Below are positions 1-5,085 of a stretch of DNA of 8,011 nt, in pieces. Source of the stretch: Anaerolineae bacterium. GTDB taxonomy: Bacteria > Chloroflexota > Anaerolineae > UBA4142. The notes under the pieces are model-generated. The model did no database searches. It worked only from the letters and a program-made list of their open reading frames with translations, and was not told the origin of the DNA. The DNA lies in assembly GCA_027457205.1 (NCBI GenBank), contig DAIDTM010000198.1:1-8011 (forward strand), written 5' to 3'. Both the position numbers and the translations under genes were made by a program. Positions within the stretch are counted from its first letter, which is position 1; each line of letters begins with the position of its first letter.

Positions 1-24
1 GCAGACGTTGCGCGCAACGTCTGC
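1..24. repeat. Perfect 24-base palindrome, possible bidirectional terminator
   Basis: The first 12 bases (GCAGACGTTGCG) are followed directly by their exact reverse complement (CGCAACGTCTGC). It lies 12 bases beyond the stop codon of the minus-strand peptidase gene. On the plus strand it is followed after 8 bases by a T5 run at 33-37, so it could end a plus-strand transcript entering from the left. On the minus strand the sequence past the hairpin is outside the window, so a U-tract cannot be judged. The palindrome may extend further left. A terminator role is inference from position and symmetry. Confidence 0.5.
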
Positions 25-36
25 TGCGCACGTTTT

Positions 37-1533
37 TCATTTCTGCGGACTGAGAATCCACTCTTGGTATTCGTTCTGCAAACTGCAATTACACACGTCT
101 TCCGCGGTCTTGAGAATATCGTCGCTGGTAGCGATCTTGTAGCGATAGCGCTGAAAGTAGGTTTGCAGAAACTTGAAGAAGAGCGCGTCGCCCATTTTCG
201 TGCGGATCGCATCGTAGAACAAGGGACCCTTGCCGTAGACAATCGCGCCGTACGTCGCTTCGTCGTATGCCGCGACGGGTAGATTGACTGGCATGTCCTG
301 TCCCGCGTTCTTCGCCCGGTTGTACAGTCCTATAAAATTGTTGCGCATGACTTGGTGCGCCGCGTCTTTGCCGTACAGATCCTCTTCGTAGATCAGCGCG
401 CTGTACTGCGCCAGCGCCTCGTCCACCCACGGCTGGTTCACCTGATCGTCCCCGACCATGCCGTACCACCACTGATGCGACACCTCGTGCGCGGTCGCAA
501 ATTCAAAGTACTGGCGATTGCGCGGATCGCGGTACAGACTGCGCGCGACGACGACCAGCGTTGGATACTCGATGCCGCCGGCGGTCGTCGGCGTCTCCAC
601 CACGTCGAACTTGCGGTACGGATACGTCCCAAAATTATTCTGGAAAATGCGGAGCGCGTCGGTAGCGAATTGAAGCGCGCTTTTACCGGCATCCGCATCT
701 GCCGGATCGTACCACGAATTGACCGTTGTTTCGCCGAGCGTCGCGCTGGTCTTTTGCAGCTGCGCCGACACGTTCAGATCGAAATCGCGCATCGGCGCGC
801 CGACGATGTGCCACGTGGTCGTGCCGTTGTTATTGTCGTCCTTGCGGGTGGTGGTACCAGATGCGATCACCGTCATCGTCGTTGGCACCGTCATCGTCAC
901 CGCGTAGAGCGACGCATCGGCGTAGACCAGATCGCCATACGCCGGCGGCAGCTCGGTGTGCCAGCCCTGCGAATCGTAGGCGGGAATGAGCGGATAGACC
1001 GTCGGCATTGTCGTGACGCTGTCGGTCGCGGTGAAATCTGCGTAATGCCCGGTGCTGTCGCGTGGAACCGTCACGACAAAATCGAGATGAAGGTCTGCCT
1101 CGGCGCGAGGCGCGAGCGGCTGGCTCAACCCGACGCGCAGCGCCGTGTTTTGCGTCTCCAGCGTCGCGGACGCCGCCGCACCGTCGACCGAGAGATGACT
1201 GACCGAAATCTTGCCGCCGGAATCAGGATAATTGGCAAACAGGCGAAAATAGATTTCGTTGAGCGGCGCCGACTGGTGGTTGAAGAAACGCACGTCCTCA
1301 ACGCCGGTGAGCGTCGGCGTCGCCGGATCGTACTGGAGCGTCAGATTGTATCGTGTTGGATGGTCAAGCTGAGCGAGGTCGTTCTGATCGGCTGTAATGA
1401 GCGCCGGCTTGTACTGCGCCAAATCGTCGACGACGGCGGTAGGCGCGGGCGTCGATGTGATCGGCGCAACTGGCGAGCACGCGGTGATGAGCAAAAGAAC
1501 GACGATCCAGAAGCGGCGGATGAACTTGAGCAT
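37..1533 (-). CDS. M1-family zinc metallopeptidase, secreted lipoprotein
   Basis: A 498-residue protein predicted to be a membrane-anchored zinc aminopeptidase-like enzyme. The N-terminus has a basic start, a hydrophobic stretch (about 8-18) and a lipobox LITAC with the lipidated Cys at 19, followed by a Pro/Thr-rich linker, so it should be exported and tethered outside the cytoplasmic membrane. The zinc site is HEVSH (His349, Glu350, His353) followed 18 residues later by Glu372 in WVDEALAQY, the HExxH-x18-E signature of gluzincin family M1. GGIEYP (319-324) sits where M1 enzymes carry the GAMEN substrate motif, and Tyr433 in VYGKG fits the transition-state tyrosine. It ends soon after the catalytic domain, so it lacks the long C-terminal helical domain of full aminopeptidase N; substrate is unknown. 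The ATG at 1533 has a modest AGGA Shine-Dalgarno 10 bases upstream and gives a clean signal peptide. No promoter is obvious between it and the terminator upstream. Confidence 0.93.
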   Translation of the reverse strand: MLKFIRRFWIVVLLLITACSPVAPITSTPAPTAVVDDLAQYKPALITADQNDLAQLDHPTRYNLTLQYDPATPTLTGVEDVRFFNHQSAPLNEIYFRLFANYPDSGGKISVSHLSVDGAAASATLETQNTALRVGLSQPLAPRAEADLHLDFVVTVPRDSTGHYADFTATDSVTTMPTVYPLIPAYDSQGWHTELPPAYGDLVYADASLYAVTMTVPTTMTVIASGTTTRKDDNNNGTTTWHIVGAPMRDFDLNVSAQLQKTSATLGETTVNSWYDPADADAGKSALQFATDALRIFQNNFGTYPYRKFDVVETPTTAGGIEYPTLVVVARSLYRDPRNRQYFEFATAHEVSHQWWYGMVGDDQVNQPWVDEALAQYSALIYEEDLYGKDAAHQVMRNNFIGLYNRAKNAGQDMPVNLPVAAYDEATYGAIVYGKGPLFYDAIRTKMGDALFFKFLQTYFQRYRYKIATSDDILKTAEDVCNCSLQNEYQEWILSPQK

Positions 1534-1549
1534 CGGCTCGTATTCCTAT

Positions 1550-1581
1550 AAGCAAAAGCCCGCCTCGGCGATGAGACGGGC
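1550..1581 (-). terminator. Rho-independent terminator after the DUF5679-like gene
   Basis: Read on the minus strand, GCCCGTCTC pairs with GAGGCGGGC (nine pairs, one of them a T-G wobble) around a six-base loop, followed at once by TTTTGCTT. It begins about 23 bases past the TAA of the small gene ending at 1605 and lies before the start of the peptidase gene. It should therefore separate the two transcription units, although some read-through into the peptidase gene is possible because no strong promoter is visible for that gene. Confidence 0.85.
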
Positions 1582-1604
1582 ATGCTTGAATCGTGTTTCT
1601 AGAG

Positions 1605-1790
1605 TTAAGCGGCGGGAGGAACAGATTCCGTCTTCTTGGCGGACACAAATTTCATCATCTTGGTGCCGCAAGACGAGCATACGCCTTGCATCGCGTGCTT
1701 GCCATTCTTCAGGATGACTTCCTTCGCATCCTTCATAGGTTTCTGCGCTTTTTCCTTCACGCAGTAAGCCATGATGACTTCGTCTGCCAT
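1605..1790 (-). CDS. Small DUF5679-like zinc-ribbon protein
   Basis: A 61-residue basic protein of unknown function. The pattern AYCVK...MKDAKEV.LKNGK.A.QG.C..CGTKM matches what I recall of the DUF5679 family, short proteins with two Cys-pair knuckles expected to bind a metal. Visible cysteines are Cys10, Cys38 and Cys41. In the members I remember the first knuckle is CVKC, but here it reads CVKE, so Glu13 stands where the fourth ligand is expected. The C-terminal tail (about 49-61) is low complexity. The ATG at 1790 is well supported: a strong AAGGAGG lies at 1801-1807 with a 10-base spacer. It has its own promoter (1863-1891) and terminator (1550-1581), so it is a monocistronic unit with signals suggesting good expression. 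The family assignment is from memory of the pattern; the role is not known. Confidence 0.85.
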   Translation of the reverse strand: MADEVIMAYCVKEKAQKPMKDAKEVILKNGKHAMQGVCSSCGTKMMKFVSAKKTESVPPAA

Positions 1791-1800
1791 TTTCGGTGTG

Positions 1801-1807
1801 CCTCCTT
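1801..1807 (-). promoter_or_regulatory. Strong Shine-Dalgarno for the DUF5679-like gene
   Basis: On the minus strand this reads AAGGAGG, a near-perfect complement to the 16S rRNA tail, 10 bases before the ATG at 1790. It fixes the start and argues that this very short reading frame is a real, well-translated gene. Confidence 0.85.
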
Positions 1808-1862
1808 TTTGGCGTAAATCGGCTGGCGGTAGCCGAAGGGTTTTGGATACTGTGACAACGCC

Positions 1863-1891
1863 ATTCTAGCATCAAACCAAGCCATTGGCAA
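1863..1891 (-). promoter_or_regulatory. Sigma-70 type promoter, extended -10, for the DUF5679-like gene
   Basis: Read on the minus strand there is TTGCCA (1886-1891), a 17-base spacer, and TAGAAT (1863-1868) directly preceded by TGC, the extended -10 form. Transcription would start near 1856, leaving a leader of about 65 bases before the ATG at 1790. Spacing is ideal and five of six -10 bases match the consensus. The prediction is by eye only. Confidence 0.7.
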
Positions 1892-1941
1892 ATCGTAAGA
1901 CGGACGTTCGCTTTGACATAAGCGGCAAGCCTGCGAAGGTT

Positions 1942-2592
1942 TCACGCGCGCAAAAAGCCAATGCCCGAAGAGACGAAATAGAAACTCAGTCCGATCAAGA
2001 ACACGCCGCAGACGATCAGGATGCCGCGATAGACGCGGTCGCTCATCGCGCGTCTGCCCGTCGCGACGATGAACGCGACGACGTTGTTCCACACCCAATC
2101 GGCAAGCGTATGTCCGATGTAGAACGCGACGATGCCGGCAAGCCCAAACGCGCGGAAGGAGATCAGGTACGCTGCGCCGACTGTCGCCCACCACAGGAGC
2201 CAGTACGGATTTGTGATGGTTGCCAGTACGCCGGCGATGATTGGACTGTCGGATGCACCGCGGCTTGGAAGAGTCTGCGCCACGTTAAGCGAGACTTGAC
2301 CCTGCCACGCGCGGCGAACGATTCCCAGTCCCATCCACAGCAGAAACAATCCACCGAGCAAACCGATTGCGCCGGCAACCGCGTTCTGCTTGAGCAGATC
2401 GCCCAGTCCGAAGTAGAGCGCGACGACCATGACCAATTCCAGCAGTGCGTGCCCAATCGTAATCAGCGGACCGGCGATAAAGCCGCGGCGCGCCGTTTCG
2501 GTGACGATGAGCGTCGTCACGGGACCCGGCATCATTGCGCCGCTAAATCCAATGATCCACCACGAGCCAGCCAATAGCAGTAATTGCAACAT
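1942..2592 (-). CDS. LysE/RhtB-family exporter
   Basis: A 216-residue inner-membrane protein with about six hydrophobic segments (roughly 5-27, 42-64, 72-93, 117-141, 147-170, 188-210), the size and topology of the LysE/RhtB superfamily, which exports amino acids or related small molecules. The family hallmark GFSGAMMPGP (15-24) near the N-terminus and TNPYWLLWW (127-135) in the fourth segment are both present. Substrate cannot be told from sequence. I chose the ATG at 2592 because it is preceded by AGGTGGAGG (2597-2605) and puts the first transmembrane segment at the N-terminus. The frame stays open back to 2859, but that extension would run through the divergent promoter region and into rpsO on the other strand, and it adds residues with no family resemblance. 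It ends in TGA at the normal family length. No convincing terminator is seen between it and the next minus-strand gene. Confidence 0.9.
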   Translation of the reverse strand: MLQLLLLAGSWWIIGFSGAMMPGPVTTLIVTETARRGFIAGPLITIGHALLELVMVVALYFGLGDLLKQNAVAGAIGLLGGLFLLWMGLGIVRRAWQGQVSLNVAQTLPSRGASDSPIIAGVLATITNPYWLLWWATVGAAYLISFRAFGLAGIVAFYIGHTLADWVWNNVVAFIVATGRRAMSDRVYRGILIVCGVFLIGLSFYFVSSGIGFLRA

Positions 2593-2596
2593 TGCG

Positions 2597-2605
2597 CCTC
2601 CACCT
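2597..2605 (-). promoter_or_regulatory. Shine-Dalgarno that sets the start of the LysE-family gene
   Basis: On the minus strand this reads AGGTGGAGG, holding two overlapping SD-like cores (AGGTGG seven bases and GGAGG four bases before the ATG at 2592). It decides the start in favour of the 216-residue protein over the long upstream extension of the same frame. Confidence 0.75.
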
Positions 2606-2641
2606 GTCAAGATTGCGAGCATCGACGTTGAAACGCGCTGT

Positions 2642-2670
2642 ATCATAGCACGATTCGAGCGGCGCGCCAA
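2642..2670 (-). promoter_or_regulatory. Sigma-70 type promoter for the LysE-family gene
   Basis: On the minus strand TTGGCG (2665-2670) is followed by a 17-base spacer and TATGAT (2642-2647), directly preceded by TGC as an extended -10. Transcription would begin near 2635, about 43 bases before the ATG at 2592. Its -35 box lies only seven bases from the -35 box of the rpsO promoter on the opposite strand, so two polymerases probably could not bind both at once. Confidence 0.65.
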
Positions 2671-2677
2671 ACTCAAT

Positions 2678-2706
2678 TTGCCAGAACCGCCCATCTGTGC
2701 TATAAT
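2678..2706 (+). promoter_or_regulatory. Strong sigma-70 type promoter for rpsO (and perhaps pnp)
   Basis: TTGCCA (2678-2683), a 17-base spacer, and a perfect TATAAT (2701-2706) preceded by TGC, making an extended -10. Transcription should start near 2713, giving a leader of about 37 bases before the rpsO ATG. This is the best promoter in the window and fits a ribosomal protein gene. No equally clear promoter is visible in front of pnp, so read-through from here may supply pnp mRNA. Confidence 0.85.
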
Positions 2707-2749
2707 GCGCCCACGCTCGAAAAGGTAACATTTTGGAAGGGAGAAGCGC

Positions 2750-3019
2750 ATGGCGCTAAGAAAGGCGGAGAAGACCGCCATCATGGAAAAGTACCATACC
2801 CACGCGAACGATACTGGTTCGCCCGAGGTACAAATAGCCCTTCTGACCACCCGCATCAATCAGCTCGTCGAACACCTGAAGGGACACAAGCAAGACAATC
2901 ACTCCCGGCGCGGTCTGCTCAAGATGGTAGGCGAACGCCGGCGGCACTTGCGGTATCTCAGCAAAAAGGATGCAGCCCGCTACAAGGAAATCGTGGAGAG
3001 ACTCGGGTTGCGCAAATAG
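2750..3019 (+). CDS. rpsO: 30S ribosomal protein S15
   Basis: An 89-residue protein, exactly the usual S15 length. S15 binds 16S rRNA at the helix 20-21-22 junction early in assembly of the small-subunit platform and later contacts the 50S subunit in a bridge. The family signature is plain throughout: DTGSPEVQIALLTTRINQL near residues 21-39, the H..D.HSRRGLL.MV segment near 46-60, and the basic GERRRHLRYL stretch near 61-70. The ATG at 2750 is preceded by GGAAGGGAG with standard spacing. A five-base inverted repeat (AGCGC/GCGCT) flanks the start codon, which would sit in the loop; S15 is known to repress its own translation in several bacteria through unrelated leader structures, but whether this small hairpin takes part is conjecture. 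A terminator follows the TAG stop, and pnp is the next gene, the classic rpsO-pnp order. Confidence 0.98.
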   Translation: MALRKAEKTAIMEKYHTHANDTGSPEVQIALLTTRINQLVEHLKGHKQDNHSRRGLLKMVGERRRHLRYLSKKDAARYKEIVERLGLRK

Positions 3020-3030
3020 CCAGTCAATGA

Positions 3031-3074
3031 CGAGTAGATGCGGAGCGCGGCGAACCCATCTACTCGTTTGTTTG
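3031..3074 (+). terminator. Terminator-like hairpin after rpsO
   Basis: A perfect 10-base inverted repeat, CGAGTAGATG (3031-3040) and CATCTACTCG (3057-3066), with a 16-base loop, followed directly by TTTGTTTG. It begins 12 bases after the rpsO stop. The T-tract is interrupted by G, so it may be an attenuating rather than complete terminator, comparable in position to the known E. coli rpsO terminator before pnp. That comparison is by position only. Confidence 0.75.
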
Positions 3075-3083
3075 TAATCGCTC

Positions 3084-3116
3084 AACTGTGCGCGGGTCAT
3101 CAACCCTCGCACAGTT
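3084..3116 (+). repeat. Second hairpin in the rpsO-pnp gap
   Basis: AACTGTGCGcGGGT (3084-3097) pairs with ACCCtCGCACAGTT (3103-3116): 13 of 14 positions pair around a five-base loop. There is no T-tract on either side in either direction, so it does not look like an intrinsic terminator. A long, nearly perfect stem in this place could be an RNA processing site (for example for RNase III, as known in the E. coli pnp leader) or a block to exonucleases. The role is inference. Confidence 0.55.
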
Positions 3117-3163
3117 CCACACCCGCCCCGGGAGGAACAGGAATTGGAGAGTGCGCCTGCGGC

Positions 3164-3257
3164 GTCAGTGGAGAGTGGTCAGTGAATAGTGAACAGAAAA
3201 ATCCTGATCACTGACCCCTACCCACTGACCACCGGCTCAGTCTCCAGTCCCTGACCT
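3164..3257. repeat. Mirrored heptamer array forming a 22-base-arm foldback
   Basis: From 3164 the sequence runs in 7-base units, GTCAGTG, GAGAGTG, GTCAGTG, AATAGTG. From 3209 it runs in the inverted sense, CACTGAC, CCCTACC, CACTGAC, with looser units to 3257. The arms 3164-3185 and 3208-3229 are reverse complements at 19 of 22 positions around a 22-base loop. The stretch is noncoding in appearance and fills the middle of the gap between rpsO and pnp. It looks like a simple-sequence array copied in both orientations rather than a terminator, since no T-tract follows. Confidence 0.7.
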
Positions 3258-3270
3258 CCAATGTGGGCAT

Positions 3271-3364
3271 CTAGTCTTCTAGTCCGATAGTCTGATAGTC
3301 GAACGGTCACGCCGCGTGGCAATTCGACTAGGCGACTATGCGACTGGTTGACCACCCGACTAAC
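3271..3364. repeat. Mirrored octamer array (5 + 5 units) upstream of pnp
   Basis: Five 8-base units carrying TAGTC at the same phase (starts 3271, 3279, 3287, 3295, 3303; the last is degenerate, ACGGTCAC) are followed by a 14-base spacer and five 8-base units carrying CGACT in the inverse orientation (starts 3325, 3333, 3341, 3349, 3357; the fourth is degenerate). The inner parts fold together with 18 pairs in three blocks: 3281-3284 with 3342-3345, 3287-3292 with 3334-3339, 3296-3303 with 3323-3330. The right array ends at 3364, just before the TTGGAGG that holds the pnp Shine-Dalgarno. Confidence 0.75.
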
Positions 3365-3366
3365 TT

Positions 3367-3371
3367 GGAGG
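3367..3371 (+). promoter_or_regulatory. Shine-Dalgarno of pnp
   Basis: GGAGG with a 10-base, T-rich spacer before the ATG at 3382. It directly follows the mirrored octamer array, so folding or protein binding at the array could alter access to it. The placement supports the chosen start, which matches the usual PNPase N-terminus. Confidence 0.8.
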
Positions 3372-3381
3372 TTTTTGTTTT

Positions 3382-5085
3382 ATGAACGACAGTCACAGCT
3401 TTACCACAGCATTTGGCGATGGCGAAATCACCATCGAGACCGGCAAACTCGCCGGGCAGGCGAACGGCGCAGTCACCGTCCGCCACGGCGATACGGTCAT
3501 CCTCGCGACCGCCACGGCGGCGCAAGAGCCGCGCCCCGGCGTCGACTTTTTCCCGCTCACGGTCGACTACGAAGAGCGACTCTACGCGGCAGGCAAAATC
3601 CCCGGCAGCTTTTTCAAACGCGAAGGACGTCCGGGCGAGAATGCCATCCTGCTCCGCAGCCGCACCGACCGCCCCCTGCGCCCGATGTTCCCCAAAGGTT
3701 TCCGTAACGATGTCAACATCGTCATCACCGCGCTCAGCGCGGACCAGGAACATTTCATCGACATTCTGGCGATCATCGGCGCGTCCGCCGCGTTGACGAT
3801 CAGCGACATTCCCTTCAACGGTCCCGTCGGCGCGGTGCGCGTGGGATACATCGACGGACAGTTTGTCTTCAACCCCACTTCATCGCAGATGGACAAATCG
3901 ATTCTCGATCTGCGGCTCGCCGGCACGAAGGACGCCGTCATTATGGTCGAAGCCGGCGCGGAAGAGGTCACCGAAGAGTTGATGCTCGACGCGCTGCAAA
4001 AGGGACACGAGACGATGCAGGCGGTGATCGCGCTGCAAGAAAAAATGCGCGCGGAACTCGGCAAGCCGAAGAAAGACGTCGCGCTGCACCTGCTGTCCGA
4101 CGAACTCAAGAACGCGGTCAAGGAAAAACTCAATGGGCGCATCACCGCGACGATCAAAGAGCGCGGCGTCAAATCCGAACGCAACGAGGCGATGGACGCG
4201 CTCAAGAAAGAAATGGTCGATGCGCTCACCGGCACGTACGAGCCAACCGACATCGCGGAAGCATTCGACTATCAGGTCAAGTCCGATCTGCGCGCGATGG
4301 TGCTGAACGAACAGCGCCGCGCGGACGGTCGTGATTACACCACGATTCGTCCCATTACCGCCGAAGTCGGCTTGCTGCCGCGGGCGCACGGTTCAGGATT
4401 GTTCACGCGCGGCGAGACGCAGGTGTTGACCATCGCCACGCTCGGCATGCCAAGCGAATCGCAGCGCATCGATTCGCTGTCGGCGGAAGAAGAAAAACGC
4501 TACATGCACCACTATAACTTTCCGCCGTACTCGGTCGGCGAGGCGCGTTCGTCGCGCGGACCGGGTCGCCGCGAGATCGGACACGGCGCGCTGGCGGAGC
4601 GCGCGCTCGTCAGCGTGATTCCAGACTCGAGCGAATTTCCGTACACCATCCGTCTGGTCTCCGAAGTGATGTCGTCCAACGGCTCGACTTCAATGGCAAG
4701 CGTGTGCGGATCGACGCTGGCGCTGATGGACGCGGGCGTGCCGATCAAAGCGCCGGTCGCCGGCGTCGCGATGGGTCTCATCACCGAAGGCGACCGCTAC
4801 GCCATCCTGACCGACATCATCGGTATGGAGGATTTTCTCGGCGATATGGATTTCAAAGTCGCCGGCACCGCGGAAGGCATCACCGCGCTGCAACTCGATC
4901 TGAAATTGCAGGGCGTTCCGCCGGAACTGCTGCACAAGGCGATGATGCAAGCGCGCGACGCGCGCCTCTTCATCCTCGACAAGATGCTCCAAACGATGCC
5001 TGAACCGCGCACCGATATTTCGCAATACGCGCCGCGCATCACCGTGACCAAGATCGATCCAGAAAAGATCGGCGCGCTGATCTGA
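3382..5085 (+). CDS. pnp: Polynucleotide phosphorylase, catalytic part, ended by in-frame TGA
   Basis: PNPase degrades RNA 3' to 5' by phosphorolysis, releasing nucleoside diphosphates, and acts as a trimer with RNase E or helicases in many bacteria. This 567-residue part holds the first RNase PH domain (about 8-140), the helical linker domain (about 150-300), the second RNase PH domain (about 318-540) and the start of the KH domain (about 552 on). Family motifs are intact: FFKREGRPGE (77-86), LFTRGETQ (340-347), SNGSTSMASVCG (432-443), and the metal/catalytic set Asp484, Asp490, Lys492 in EDFLGDMDFK, matching E. coli Asp486, Asp492, Lys494. Translation stops at codon 568 (TGA), where the KH motif IGPGGK needs its first Gly; coding continues in the same frame to 5613. 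If the stop is real, the product lacks KH and S1 RNA-binding domains; such truncations in E. coli keep catalysis but bind RNA poorly. A base error or a GGA-to-TGA mutation explains it most simply. Confidence 0.96.
   Translation: MNDSHSFTTAFGDGEITIETGKLAGQANGAVTVRHGDTVILATATAAQEPRPGVDFFPLTVDYEERLYAAGKIPGSFFKREGRPGENAILLRSRTDRPLRPMFPKGFRNDVNIVITALSADQEHFIDILAIIGASAALTISDIPFNGPVGAVRVGYIDGQFVFNPTSSQMDKSILDLRLAGTKDAVIMVEAGAEEVTEELMLDALQKGHETMQAVIALQEKMRAELGKPKKDVALHLLSDELKNAVKEKLNGRITATIKERGVKSERNEAMDALKKEMVDALTGTYEPTDIAEAFDYQVKSDLRAMVLNEQRRADGRDYTTIRPITAEVGLLPRAHGSGLFTRGETQVLTIATLGMPSESQRIDSLSAEEEKRYMHHYNFPPYSVGEARSSRGPGRREIGHGALAERALVSVIPDSSEFPYTIRLVSEVMSSNGSTSMASVCGSTLALMDAGVPIKAPVAGVAMGLITEGDRYAILTDIIGMEDFLGDMDFKVAGTAEGITALQLDLKLQGVPPELLHKAMMQARDARLFILDKMLQTMPEPRTDISQYAPRITVTKIDPEKIGALI
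5083..5085 (+). other. In-frame TGA inside the KH domain of pnp
   Basis: The reading is ATC TGA CCG GGC GGC AAG AAC, that is I-stop-P-G-G-K-N, against the family motif I-G-P-G-G-K-N. One change, GGA to TGA, accounts for it. There is no frameshift: codons before and after are in the same frame and the downstream protein continues the family sequence at once. It is the only stop among 743 sense positions from 3382 to the TAA at 5611. Confidence 0.95.

Noticed and set aside
352..1551. 399-codon plus-strand frame opposite the peptidase gene
   Set aside because: It is very rich in Arg, Val and Ile-Arg strings, has no family motif, and lies entirely antisense to a gene with a complete M1 signature.
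2593..2859. N-terminal extension of the LysE-family frame into rpsO
   Set aside because: It would cross two promoter-like sites and the start of rpsO on the other strand; a good Shine-Dalgarno at 2597-2605 and the position of the first membrane segment support the start at 2592.
3164..3364. CRISPR array
   Set aside because: The units are 7 or 8 bases long with no spacers of even length and are mirrored around a centre; no cas genes are present.
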